Shown here: one piece after another, positions 44,686 through 53,117 of the stretch | Numbering within the stretch: position 1 is the stretch's first letter | How the letters are laid out: each line of letters begins with the position of its first letter | Origin: Kribbella kalugense | GTDB lineage: Bacteria; Actinomycetota; Actinomycetes; Propionibacteriales; Kribbellaceae | Assembly: GCF_004365875.1 (NCBI RefSeq) | Contig: NZ_SODF01000002.1 | Location: 1,178,001-1,242,000 of the forward strand | Direction of reading: 5' to 3' | Length of the DNA: 64,000 bases | Position numbers and translations under genes: made by a program | The notes under the pieces: generated by a model | The model's input: the letters and a program-made list of their open reading frames with translations, nothing else | What the model was told of the DNA's origin: nothing | The model's database searches: none

Positions 44686-46218
44686 TCAGACCGCCGCGAA
44701 CGCCTCACGCACCGCGGGCAGCGCCAACTCACGATCCGCCGCCGACAGCCCGATCCGGGTCCGCCGATCCAGTACGTCGTCCTCGGTCAGCGCTCCCTCG
44801 TGCCGTACGGCGAACCACAGCTCGGCGTACGTCGTCCGCAGTCCGGGCGCGATCGGCTCCCGCAACTCCGGCGGACCGGCGATCACCTGCGGCGCCTCCA
44901 CGCCGTACCGCTGGACGAACCGCGCCGGCGCCTTCACCGCGGCCAACCGGACCCGATCGGCCGCGCCCACCAACGGGATCCGGTGCGTCTGACAGGGTCG
45001 TCGTACGTCGAGTGAGGACTGCTCGAGCGCCTTGTCGAGGACGTCCTGCGCCATCCGGCGGTACGTCGTCAGCTTCCCGCCGACGATCGTCAGCACACCG
45101 TCCGGGCTGGTGATCACCGCGTGCCGCCGGGAGATGTCCGCGGTCTTGTCTTCACCTTTGTGGTGGCCGGTGTCGAGGAGTGGACGCAGTCCGGCGTACG
45201 TGCCGAGCAGGTCGGCTCGGGTCACTGGCTGCTGGACGGCGGCACTGATCGTGTTCAGCAGGAAGTCGATCTCCGCGTCGGTCGCGTGCGGTACGTCGCT
45301 CACCGGGCCGGGCGCCTCCTCGTCGGTCAGGCCGACGTACACCCGGTCGTCGGGCGCGGGGATCGCCATCACCACGCGGCGGAGCTCCCCCGGCACCGGC
45401 ACGGTGAGTACGGCGGAGAGGCCGCCGAAGACCGACTGCGGCAGCACCAGGTGGGTGCCCCGGCTCGGCCGCAGTTTGATGCCGGAGGCAACTTGATCGG
45501 CCCAGATCCCGGCGGCGTTGATGACGATCTTCGCGTCCACCTGCAGCCGCTGATCGGTCAGCTGATCGACCAGGACCGCGCCGCGGCCGGTGACCTCGGT
45601 GGCGGCGACGCGAGTCAGGATGCGAGCGCCGTACTGCGCCGCGGTCCGGGCGATCGCGACGACCAGCCGGGCGTCGTCGTACAACTGGCCGTCCCAGGTC
45701 AGGAAGCCGCCGCGCATGCCCTCGGGTTTGAGTGTCGGCGCGTAGCGGAGGATCTCGGCCGAGCTGACCCGGCGGGAGTGCGGCAGGTAGTCGTCGCTGG
45801 TCCGCGCGAACGTGCGCAGGACGTCGCCGCCGAGGAACGCCGACCGCAGTAACGCCGCCTGGACGAACTTTGCCTGCGGCAACCAAGGCGCGATCTGCGG
45901 GATCGGGTGGACCAGATGCGGCGCGGTCGTCTTCATCAGGATGCCGCGCTCGACCGCGCTCTCGTACGCGATCCCGACATGCCCGGACGCGAGGTACCGC
46001 AGGCCGCCGTGCACCAGCTTCGAGCTCCACCGGCTGGTCCCGAAGGCCAGGTCGTGCTTCTCCACCAGGGCAACTGTGAGTCCGCGGGCGGCCGCGTCGA
46101 GAGCGACGCCGGCACCGGTGACGCCACCGCCGACGACCAGTACATCCACGCTCTTCAGTGAGGCAAGCTCACGAATACGCCGTGCCGCATTGAGACTCGA
46201 GTTGCCCACGGTGATCAT
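44686..46218 (-). CDS. glpD: glycerol-3-phosphate dehydrogenase
   Basis: A 510-residue FAD enzyme that oxidises glycerol 3-phosphate to dihydroxyacetone phosphate at the membrane. The FAD motif VVGGGVTGAGVALDAAARG opens the protein, and GTSRWSSKLVHGGLRYL is the family hallmark. The C-terminal domain (RRPCQTHRIPLVGA and beyond) is typical. It overlaps the upstream tetR gene by 4 bp (ATGA). With the divergent AGPS-like oxidase, this matches the order of Mycobacterium glpD1, Rv2250c and Rv2251. Confidence 0.95.
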   Translation of the reverse strand: MITVGNSSLNAARRIRELASLKSVDVLVVGGGVTGAGVALDAAARGLTVALVEKHDLAFGTSRWSSKLVHGGLRYLASGHVGIAYESAVERGILMKTTAPHLVHPIPQIAPWLPQAKFVQAALLRSAFLGGDVLRTFARTSDDYLPHSRRVSSAEILRYAPTLKPEGMRGGFLTWDGQLYDDARLVVAIARTAAQYGARILTRVAATEVTGRGAVLVDQLTDQRLQVDAKIVINAAGIWADQVASGIKLRPSRGTHLVLPQSVFGGLSAVLTVPVPGELRRVVMAIPAPDDRVYVGLTDEEAPGPVSDVPHATDAEIDFLLNTISAAVQQPVTRADLLGTYAGLRPLLDTGHHKGEDKTADISRRHAVITSPDGVLTIVGGKLTTYRRMAQDVLDKALEQSSLDVRRPCQTHRIPLVGAADRVRLAAVKAPARFVQRYGVEAPQVIAGPPELREPIAPGLRTTYAELWFAVRHEGALTEDDVLDRRTRIGLSAADRELALPAVREAFAAV

Positions 46219-46856
46219 GGCATTAGATACCTGGTCAGCATCACGCGCAGCTCCTCGTCGAGCTTCGGATACTCATCGTGCGAGGCCATCACCGGACCGG
46301 ACACCGCGGATGCCAGCGAGACCAGGATGATCTGCCGGGCCAGCCACACCGGATCGCCGTCGCGGATCGACTCGTCGGCCTGCCCCTGGCGAATACCTTC
46401 CTCGACCAGCGCCAGGTGCGCGACCGTGCTGCTGCCGCGACGCTCCAGCAGGTACGGCGTGAGGAACTCGGGGTCGAGCTCGATGATCTTCCGCATCAGC
46501 GGGTGGACCCGGGTCTTCGCGACCACCTCGACCACGCCCTCGACCAGGCGGGCCCGGCCGTCGGCGGCGTCCGGCTGGAACGCGGACACCAGCGCGATCG
46601 TCCACTCGCGCGTCATCAGGGCGGCGACCACGGCCTGCACGTTCGGCCAGCGCCGGTAGAGCGTGGCGCGGGAGACCTCGGCGTGCCGGGCGATGTCGGC
46701 CATCGTCATCCGGCGCATTCCGATCGCCAGCAGCAGCTCGTAGGCCGCGTCCAGGATCCGCTCCTCGCCGATCGCGTTCGCCGGCGCGGGACGGGGAGTG
46801 GCTTCTTGCTCCCCGGTGTTCTCGGGCTGAGAGGTGCTGCTACGCTGAGACATCAC
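46215..46856 (-). CDS. TetR family transcriptional regulator
   Basis: A 213-residue TetR regulator. The helix-turn-helix lies after a Ser/Pro-rich lead: ERILDAAYELLLAIGMRRMT and MADIARHAEVSRATLYRRWP. It overlaps the glpD start and is divergent from the AGPS-like gene. A GTG and an ATG are adjacent at the start (46854-46856 and 46851-46853). Dyads just upstream (46857-46885, 46894-46938) are likely operators. Confidence 0.93.
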   Translation of the reverse strand: MMSQRSSTSQPENTGEQEATPRPAPANAIGEERILDAAYELLLAIGMRRMTMADIARHAEVSRATLYRRWPNVQAVVAALMTREWTIALVSAFQPDAADGRARLVEGVVEVVAKTRVHPLMRKIIELDPEFLTPYLLERRGSSTVAHLALVEEGIRQGQADESIRDGDPVWLARQIILVSLASAVSGPVMASHDEYPKLDEELRVMLTRYLMP

Positions 46857-46885
46857 ATGTCAGAGTGTATCAGCGACTCTGTCAT
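46857..46885. promoter_or_regulatory. imperfect dyad at the tetR start
   Basis: ATGTCAGAGT at 46857-46866 and ACTCTGTCAT at 46876-46885 are inverted with one mismatch, touching the tetR start. This is a good autoregulatory operator candidate. Confidence 0.55.
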
Positions 46886-46893
46886 CCCGGAAC

Positions 46894-46938
46894 CGTCCAT
46901 GGAAGGTGGGAGCCAGGGGGTTCCACCTCCCATGGACG
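46894..46938. promoter_or_regulatory. long inverted repeat upstream of the FAD oxidase gene
   Basis: CGTCCATGGAAGGTGG at 46894-46909 and CCACCTCCCATGGACG at 46923-46938 pair at 15 of 16 positions with a 13-bp spacer. It lies in the divergent tetR-oxidase gap and could be a second operator or a hairpin in the oxidase leader. Confidence 0.6.
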
Positions 46939-46971
46939 CTACCTCGCACGACCGCGGAAAGGCAGCCACCG

Positions 46972-48522
46972 ATGACCGAATCCGACCTTCCGGTGGTGCA
47001 ACTCACGCCCGGCCGCTGGGGCGATCCCGCCCACCCGGTCGACCTCCCGGCCGCAGCCGTCGATGCCCTCAAGCATCTCGGCGTACGGCGACCTGCTGGA
47101 GGGACCGTCGATCCGGTGGATCGGCCGGGGCTCGCGGCTGACCAGTTGGCGTTCCTCACCGGGATCGTCGGCGCTGAGCACGTGTCGACCGACCTCGACT
47201 CCCGCTGGGCTCATACCCGCGGCTACTCGACGACCGACCTCCTGCGGCATCGGGCCGGCGACACCTCGGATCTGCCGGACGCTGTCGTCTATCCGGCGAC
47301 GCACGACGAGGTGGCCGCGCTGCTCGCCGGGTCTGCTTCCGTCGGCCTGGCCGTCGTGCCGTACTCCGGTGGCACCTCGGTTGTCGGTGGGCTCGCGCCG
47401 TCGCGGCGTTTCGTCACCGTGGACCTGCGCCGGCTCGATCAGCTGGTCGAGCTCGACGAGGTGTCGCGTACGGCGACGTTGCAGGCAGGCGTGCGTGGTC
47501 CGGCCGCGGAGGCGTTGCTCGCCGAGCACGGGTACACCCTCGGGCACTTTCCACAGTCTTATGAAGGCGCGTCGATCGGCGGTTACGCGGCCGCGCGGTC
47601 CAGCGGGCAGTCGTCGGCCGGGTACGGGCGCTTCGACCAGATGGTGGTCGGGCTGACGCTGGCCACGCCGCGCGGGACGATCGAGGTCGGGCGGGCGCCG
47701 ATGTCCGCGGCCGGGCCGGATCTCCGCCAGCTCGTGCTCGGGTCGGAGGGGGCGTTCGGGATCATCACGTCGGTCGTGGTCCGGATCCGGCCGCGACCGA
47801 CCGAGCGGCATTTCGAGGGCTGGCGGTTCGAGAACTTCGACGTCGGGCTGGCCGCCGTACGACGACTTGCCCAGGACGGACCGTTGCCGACGGTCCTCCG
47901 GTTGTCGGACGAGGTCGAGACCGCCGTGAACCTGGCCGACCCGGACGTGCTCGGTGGCGGATCAGGCGGCGTACTCGCGATCATCGGCTTCGACGGCCCG
48001 TACAACCAGGCGACCGCGGACGTCCTGACGGCAGCCGGCGGCGAGAACGCGGGTGAGGGTCCCGGTGAGACGTGGCGGGTGGGCCGCTACCGAGCGCCGT
48101 ACCTGCGTGATCCACTACTCGACGAAGGCGCCCTGGTCGAAACCCTCGAGACCGCGGCGTTCTGGTCGCGCATCCCGGCTCTGAAAGCAGCTGTCACCGA
48201 GGCTCTCGTGGCTGCTTTGAGCGAGACTCCGCCGTTGGTCCTCTGCCATATCTCCCATGTGTACGAGACCGGCGCCTCGCTCTACTTCACCGTCATCTGC
48301 GCTCAGTCCGACGACCCGGTGGCCCAGTGGCGAACGGCGAAACAAGCCGCCAACAAGGCGATCGCGGACACCGGCGGCACCATCTCCCACCACCACGGCG
48401 TCGGCACCGACCACCGAGAGGCGTACCACGCCGAGATCGGCCCGCTCGCCGTAGAAGCCCTGCAGGCCGTCAAGCACACCCTCGACCCGGACGGCGTGAT
48501 GAATCCGGGCATCCTGATCTGA
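46972..48522 (+). CDS. FAD-binding oxidase, alkyldihydroxyacetonephosphate synthase-like
   Basis: A 516-residue FAD-linked oxidase of the VAO family. The FAD domain shows PATHDEVAALLAGS, VPYSGGTSVVGGL and TLGHFPQSYEGASIGGYAAA; the C-terminus has SHHHGVGTDHREAY and DPDGVMNPGIL. AGPS makes ether lipids from acyl-DHAP, and this fits a glpD neighbour that yields DHAP, although bacterial members may have other roles. The ATG at 46972 follows GGAAAGG. Confidence 0.88.
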   Translation: MTESDLPVVQLTPGRWGDPAHPVDLPAAAVDALKHLGVRRPAGGTVDPVDRPGLAADQLAFLTGIVGAEHVSTDLDSRWAHTRGYSTTDLLRHRAGDTSDLPDAVVYPATHDEVAALLAGSASVGLAVVPYSGGTSVVGGLAPSRRFVTVDLRRLDQLVELDEVSRTATLQAGVRGPAAEALLAEHGYTLGHFPQSYEGASIGGYAAARSSGQSSAGYGRFDQMVVGLTLATPRGTIEVGRAPMSAAGPDLRQLVLGSEGAFGIITSVVVRIRPRPTERHFEGWRFENFDVGLAAVRRLAQDGPLPTVLRLSDEVETAVNLADPDVLGGGSGGVLAIIGFDGPYNQATADVLTAAGGENAGEGPGETWRVGRYRAPYLRDPLLDEGALVETLETAAFWSRIPALKAAVTEALVAALSETPPLVLCHISHVYETGASLYFTVICAQSDDPVAQWRTAKQAANKAIADTGGTISHHHGVGTDHREAYHAEIGPLAVEALQAVKHTLDPDGVMNPGILI

Positions 48523-48528
48523 GCCTTG

Positions 48529-48548
48529 ACTTCAAGTTTGCTTGAGGT
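48529..48548. promoter_or_regulatory. MerR/SoxR-like dyad before the SDR gene
   Basis: ACTTCAAGTTTGCTTGAGGT contains TCAAG/CTTGA arms like the MerR-family promoters with long spacers. TTGACT just left could serve as -35. No MerR gene is present nearby, so a distant regulator is implied. Confidence 0.35.
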
Positions 48549-48562
48549 ACGACGGTGTCGGC

Positions 48563-49282
48563 ATGACTCCTGATTCCTCGAACCGTCCTGTCGCCCTGAT
48601 CACCGGTGCGTCCGCCGGACTCGGTCTCGCACTGGCTCACGGGCTGGCCGACCGTGGCTGGACGCTGGTGATCGACGCCCGGGGCGCCGGTCCGCTGAAG
48701 GACGCGGCTGATGCGCTGGCCGACCGCACCGACGTGGTCCCGCTCGCCGGTGACGTGACCGATTCCGAGCACCGGGCCGACCTGGTCGAAGCCGTGAACC
48801 AGCTCGGTCGGCTCGACCTGCTCGTCAACAACGCCAGCTACCTCGGTCCGAGCCCTCTGCAGGCGCTCGCCTCAGCGGACCTCGACGAACTCCGTCATGT
48901 CTACGAGGTCGACGTACTCGCACCGATCGCGCTCACTCAGGCACTGCTGCCCGCACTCACTACGGCGACCGGTGTGCTGATCAACATCAGCTCCGATGCC
49001 GCGGTGGAGGCCTACGAGACCTGGGGTGGCTACGGCTCCGCCAAGGCCGCACTGGACCACGCGACCCGCGTTCTGGCGGCCGAGCACCCCACGCTGTCTG
49101 TGTACGCCGTCGATCCGGGCGATCTGCGGACTGCGATGCACCAGGCCGCGTTCCCCGGTGAGGACATCTCGGACCGGCCTGAGCCGGCGACCGTCATACC
49201 GGCGTTCCTGCAGTTGCTGGACAGTCGGCCGGCGAGTGGTCGGTACCGGGCTGCCGAGTTCGCGGCGGCGGTGTCGTCGTGA
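48563..49282 (+). CDS. short-chain dehydrogenase/reductase
   Basis: A classical SDR of 239 residues. It shows ITGASAGLGLALA (TGxxxGxG), LVNNAS (NNAG variant), a Ser in INISSDAA and the active YGSAK (YxxxK). It uses NAD(P)H with an unknown substrate. The stop overlaps the next gene start (GTGA), so it is coupled to a QueA-like gene. The ATG at 48563 lies 15 bases after the dyad. Confidence 0.93.
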   Translation: MTPDSSNRPVALITGASAGLGLALAHGLADRGWTLVIDARGAGPLKDAADALADRTDVVPLAGDVTDSEHRADLVEAVNQLGRLDLLVNNASYLGPSPLQALASADLDELRHVYEVDVLAPIALTQALLPALTTATGVLINISSDAAVEAYETWGGYGSAKAALDHATRVLAAEHPTLSVYAVDPGDLRTAMHQAAFPGEDISDRPEPATVIPAFLQLLDSRPASGRYRAAEFAAAVSS

Positions 49283-50292
49283 CAGTGCACCCACACACCA
49301 GATTCGAGCTGCCGGACGCGCTGAACGCCGGCGAACCGCCGGAGGCTCGAGGCCTGTCGCGGGACCACGTGAAGCTGCTGGTCGCGGAGGGGTCGACCGT
49401 CGCGCACACCCGCTTCGACCGGATCGGTGAGTACCTGCGGCCCGGAGACCTGCTGCTGGTGAACACGTCCGGCACATTGCCTGCCGCGGTCGACAGCGCG
49501 TCGATCACCGTGCACTTCTCCACAGCACTCGACGACGGCACCTGGGTGGTCGAGTTGCGCGACGGCGGTGCGCCGAAGCTCAACGGTACGGCGGGTGATC
49601 AGGTGGAGCTCCCGGAGGGCGTGCTGACCCTGCTGGCGCCGTACCACCCGGAGAACAACCGCCTGTGGATCGCCAGGCCTCCAGTGCCCGATGTGCTCGG
49701 CTATCTGCAGCGGCACGGTCGTCCGATCACCTACAACTACGTGGGCAAGCGTTGGCCGCTAGCGGCGTACCAGACCGTCTTTGCGCGGGAGCCTGGTAGC
49801 GCTGAGATGCCAAGCGCCGCAAGGCCGTTCAGTTTCGAGCTGGTGAGTCACCTGGCGTCGCAGGGCGTACTGATCGCGCCGATTCTGCTGCACTGCGGCG
49901 TTTCCTCGCTGGAGAGCCACGAACCGCCTCAGCCCGAGCGGTACGACGTACCTGCGCACACTGCCCGTTTGGTGAACTGGGTCAAGGCCAACGGCGGCCG
50001 GGTCATCGCAGTGGGCACCACTGCTGTCCGAGCCATCGAATCAGCCGCCGGGGACGACGGGTCGGTCAGTCCGGCTCATGGCTGGACCGATCTGGTCCTC
50101 AGCCCGTGTCATCCGGTCCGCGTTGTCGACGGTCTCGTCACCGGCATGCATGCACCCGAGGCCTCGCACCTTCTGTTGCTGGAATCGGTGGTGGGTGATG
50201 ACACAGTCCAGAGGGCGTACGACGCTGCGCTGAGCGAGCAGTATCTGTGGCACGAGTTCGGCGACAGTTGTCTGCTGCTGAGGGATTCATGA
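49279..50292 (+). CDS. QueA-like S-adenosylmethionine:tRNA ribosyltransferase-isomerase
   Basis: A 337-residue protein of the QueA family. QueA transfers ribose from SAM to the queuosine precursor on tRNA. Family segments are RPGDLLLVNTSGTLPA, PITYNYVGKRWPLAAYQTVF, VSHLASQGVLIAPILLHCGV, and RVIAVGTTAVRAIES. No tgt or other queuosine gene is in the window, so the true role is open. It is coupled to an SDR. Confidence 0.9.
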   Translation: MTVHPHTRFELPDALNAGEPPEARGLSRDHVKLLVAEGSTVAHTRFDRIGEYLRPGDLLLVNTSGTLPAAVDSASITVHFSTALDDGTWVVELRDGGAPKLNGTAGDQVELPEGVLTLLAPYHPENNRLWIARPPVPDVLGYLQRHGRPITYNYVGKRWPLAAYQTVFAREPGSAEMPSAARPFSFELVSHLASQGVLIAPILLHCGVSSLESHEPPQPERYDVPAHTARLVNWVKANGGRVIAVGTTAVRAIESAAGDDGSVSPAHGWTDLVLSPCHPVRVVDGLVTGMHAPEASHLLLLESVVGDDTVQRAYDAALSEQYLWHEFGDSCLLLRDS

Positions 50293-51012
50293 CTTCGTGC
50301 CGGTGATCAGGCGCTCGCGGTCGAACATCAGCGACGCGACGCGCCAGCCGATGCGGTTCAGCACGAGGAGAATGACGGCGGCGAGGATCGCTGTCCGCAG
50401 GGACGGCTGGATCACGTTCAGAGCGACCAGGACCGCCAGGGCCACGGCCGGCAGGCTGGCGACGGTGGAGAGTTGCTGGGCCACCCGGACATCGTTGAAG
50501 CGCGTCGAGATCACGATCGCGATCCAGATCGAACATCCGGCCAGCAGTGGTGTGAACACCACTTGGGCGAGCAGGTCGGACGGGCGGATGAGAGCCGAGG
50601 CCACACCAGGCTTCGCGAAGACCCCGACACAGACCAGGAAGAGAGCAAAGACGCCGTACGCGACGGCGATTGCGGGGAGGAACGTCGCGAGAGCCTTGCC
50701 GAGCAGGAGTTCCTCGCGGCGGATCGGGGTGGTGAGAAGTGGCTCGAGGGTGCCCTGCTCACGCTCGCCGACGATCGAGTAGGAGGCGACCAGCGACGGT
50801 ACGAGCGCCGGGATGCCGAGCATGTACAGCAGCACGTGTTCGTGCCGCAACGGCCCCGACGCCGATGACGTCAGGGCGAACACGCTGATCAGCGGCTGGA
50901 CGGAGAAGACGAGCGGAATGATGGCCATCCCGGCCGCGAGGGTCCGGTTCCGCCGGAACTCGCGCAGCTCCTTGGACACGATCGCGCGGACCAGTCTCCT
51001 GTTCACGCTCAT
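50287..51012 (-). CDS. ABC-2 type transporter permease
   Basis: A 241-residue membrane protein with six hydrophobic helices of the ABC-2 fold. It begins with the amphipathic VNRRLVRAIVSKELREFRRN, and SIVGEREQGTLEPLLTTPIRREEL is the ABC-2 coupling helix. Its start overlaps the ATPase stop (ATGA). Such exporters move drugs, lipids or sodium (NatB); the substrate is not clear. The 3' end overlaps the queA-like gene by six bases, convergent. Confidence 0.93.
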   Translation of the reverse strand: MSVNRRLVRAIVSKELREFRRNRTLAAGMAIIPLVFSVQPLISVFALTSSASGPLRHEHVLLYMLGIPALVPSLVASYSIVGEREQGTLEPLLTTPIRREELLLGKALATFLPAIAVAYGVFALFLVCVGVFAKPGVASALIRPSDLLAQVVFTPLLAGCSIWIAIVISTRFNDVRVAQQLSTVASLPAVALAVLVALNVIQPSLRTAILAAVILLVLNRIGWRVASLMFDRERLITGTKS

Positions 51013-51971
51013 GACAGGCCTGCCGGTACGTCGATGAGCTCGAGGTAGACGTCCTCGAGGCTGTGATGCGACACGCTGATCGACAGCACGTCCGCGTCGG
51101 CCTTCACCAGGGCACGAGTGACACCTGGTGCCGCAAGCGCCGGATCCGTCACAGTCAGCACGTAGGTCGAGGGACCGTCCTCGCGCCAGCCCGAGACGCT
51201 CTCAACGCCAAGGAACACGTCGGCTGGGTTGGAGAGCGGACTGACCGTGCGCACGTTGAGGGTCCGGGCGAAGAGTTCGTCGCGTAGTTGGTCGGGCCGG
51301 CCTACGGTGCGGAGTGTGGTGTTCAGGATGGCGACGCGGTCGCAGAGCCGTTCCGCTTCGTCCAGGCGGTGGGTGGTGAGGAAGATCGTGACACCGCGCT
51401 GACGGAGTCCGTCGATCAGCTCGTGCACCTCGCGGGCGGCGACCGGATCGAGTCCGGAGGTCGGCTCGTCGAGGAACAACACCTGCGGATCGTTGAGCAG
51501 CGCCCGGGCGAGCGCCACCCGTTGCTTCAGGCCCTTCGACAACGAGCCGCAGGTGTCGTGCGCTCTCTCCGTCAGATGGACTGCCTGCAACGCCTGGTCG
51601 ATCCGATCACGTGCGGCGGAGACCTCGTACAGATCGGCGAAGCATTGCAGGTTCTCGAGCACGGTCAGTCGCAGGTACAGGCCTGGCGACTCGGGCATGA
51701 TCGAGATCCGCCGGCGGATCTCCACGCCGTTGTCCGGAATCAGAGGCAGACCGGCGACGGTGGCTGAACCTGCGGTCGGGGTGAGCAGCGTGCCGAGCGT
51801 CCGTACGGTCGTCGTCTTGCCGGCACCGTTCGGCCCGAGGAACCCGAACACTTCGCCGTACCCGATCTCGAACGAGACGTCATCAAAGGCCACACGGCTG
51901 CCGAAGCGCTTGCCCAGCCCGTTGGCCGACAACGCCGGAGAGCTCGAGATACCGGTGCCTTCGTCGGTCAC
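51009..51971 (-). CDS. ABC transporter ATP-binding protein
   Basis: A 320-residue ATPase. Walker A is GPNGAGKTT near residue 46-54, the signature LSKGLKQRV near 143, Walker B VLFLDEPTSGLDP near 163, and the H-loop TTHRLDEAERL. The C-terminal 80 residues are an accessory domain, as in DrrA/NatA-like ATPases. It is the first gene of the ABC operon with a GTG start after GAAGGAG. A divergent TetR gene lies upstream. Confidence 0.96.
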   Translation of the reverse strand: MTDEGTGISSSPALSANGLGKRFGSRVAFDDVSFEIGYGEVFGFLGPNGAGKTTTVRTLGTLLTPTAGSATVAGLPLIPDNGVEIRRRISIMPESPGLYLRLTVLENLQCFADLYEVSAARDRIDQALQAVHLTERAHDTCGSLSKGLKQRVALARALLNDPQVLFLDEPTSGLDPVAAREVHELIDGLRQRGVTIFLTTHRLDEAERLCDRVAILNTTLRTVGRPDQLRDELFARTLNVRTVSPLSNPADVFLGVESVSGWREDGPSTYVLTVTDPALAAPGVTRALVKADADVLSISVSHHSLEDVYLELIDVPAGLS

Positions 51972-52096
51972 CGCGCGGCTCCTTCATTCACCGTCGGACT
52001 ACCGAGGTTACTCCGCAGACCCACGTCGGTCCGCGTGTCAGCTGTGGCACTTGATGACAGAACGGGCAGCGAATAGCCGTCGGTACACTCGGGGGC

Positions 52097-52666
52097 GTGA
52101 CGGGACTTCGGGCGCGGACGCGTGACGTCGTACGGGCGCAGCTGGCTGCGGTGGCGATCGAGTTGTTTGCCGAGCATGGGTACGACGCGACGACGGTGGA
52201 CGACATCGCTGCGGCGGCCGGGGTGTCGAAGCGGAGCTTCTTCCGGTACTTCCCGGCCAAGGACGACGTGGTCTTCCACGGTGTGGACGAGCTCGCGGAT
52301 CAGATGGCCGCTGAGATCGGGACCGCGGAGGGCGACGACTGGGACGTGCTGCGCGAGGTGATGACGCGCTGGCAGGAGCAGGTGTTCGCCTCGGGTCAGA
52401 CGCTCGAGCTGGTCGAGTCGTCGCCGAGTCTGCGGGCGCGGATGGTGGACAAGCGCGACGAGCTGCGGCGGAAGGTGAGTGAAGCGCTGCGGAAGCGAGC
52501 CGGGTCGGACTTGGACGAGTTCACCGCGGACCTGCTCACCTGCGCGGCCGGCGCCGTACTGGATGCGGCCGCACAGGAGTGGCTCCGTGTCGGAGGCGAT
52601 CGCGCCGACCTGATCCGCCACGGCTTCGAAGAACTAGCCCCCGGCGGCCGCCGCCTCCTCGCCTAA
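52097..52666 (+). CDS. TetR family transcriptional regulator
   Basis: A 189-residue regulator. The helix-turn-helix reads VAIELFAEHGYDATTVDDIA and AAAGVSKRSFFRYFPAKDDV, typical of the TetR subgroup. The GTG at 52097 is close to a GGGGG stretch. It is divergent from the ABC transporter operon across a 125-bp gap, so the transporter is its likely target. Confidence 0.93.
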   Translation: MTGLRARTRDVVRAQLAAVAIELFAEHGYDATTVDDIAAAAGVSKRSFFRYFPAKDDVVFHGVDELADQMAAEIGTAEGDDWDVLREVMTRWQEQVFASGQTLELVESSPSLRARMVDKRDELRRKVSEALRKRAGSDLDEFTADLLTCAAGAVLDAAAQEWLRVGGDRADLIRHGFEELAPGGRRLLA

Positions 52667-52684
52667 CCGACCCCAAGCTGACTG

Positions 52685-52843
52685 TCAGTGGTCGGCGGGG
52701 ACCTTGACTGGTTTGTCGGCGATCCGTACGTCGAGGTGGCCTGCGTCCTTGAGCGCCGCGATCGCGTCGGTCGGCGAGGCACAGGCCGTCCGATGCGCCT
52801 CGTTGCCGGGCCGAGCTCGTTTGTCCACCGCGCGTGGGCTCAT
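52685..52843 (-). CDS. small hypothetical protein
   Basis: A 52-residue reading frame, MSPRAVDKRARPGNEAHRTA and on to LDVRIADKPVKVPADH. It has AAGGA six bases before the ATG and third-codon GC typical of coding sequence here. It could also be a remnant of a larger gene. No family is recognised. It ends 18 bases after the convergent tetR stop. Confidence 0.45.
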   Translation of the reverse strand: MSPRAVDKRARPGNEAHRTACASPTDAIAALKDAGHLDVRIADKPVKVPADH

Positions 52844-52950
52844 CTGGATGTCCTTACCAAGTTGGTCCCCCGTCGGGACGTCACCTGATTAGACGAGTAC
52901 TTCGACCCAGTTGTCACCACCTTTGATTCAACTGAGCAAAAGTTGTGGCA

Positions 52951-53117
52951 TAGGCCGTATCCGGCGACCCCGCGCCTACTGCGCGGCACCCGGCACGGCA
53001 CCTCGCCGCACGGGTGCAAAGGCCACGATGCTCCGCATCGAGACCTTCGCCCCCGCACGCCGATGCACCACACCGAGCACCTGCTCGCTACGGCGCGGAG
53101 TCGCCGGATACGGCCTA
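52951..53117. repeat. 167-bp branched inverted-repeat element
   Basis: Two 26-bp arms (52951-52976 and 53092-53117) are inverted with 25 of 26 matches. The interior folds into three further perfect hairpins: GCACCCG/CGGGTGC (52986-53017), CGATGC/GCATCG (53026-53040) and GAGCA/TGCTC (53075-53086). The right arm covers the rhomboid stop codon. It resembles a palindromic mobile element (MITE-like) or a structured RNA; no coding frame is evident. Confidence 0.85.
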
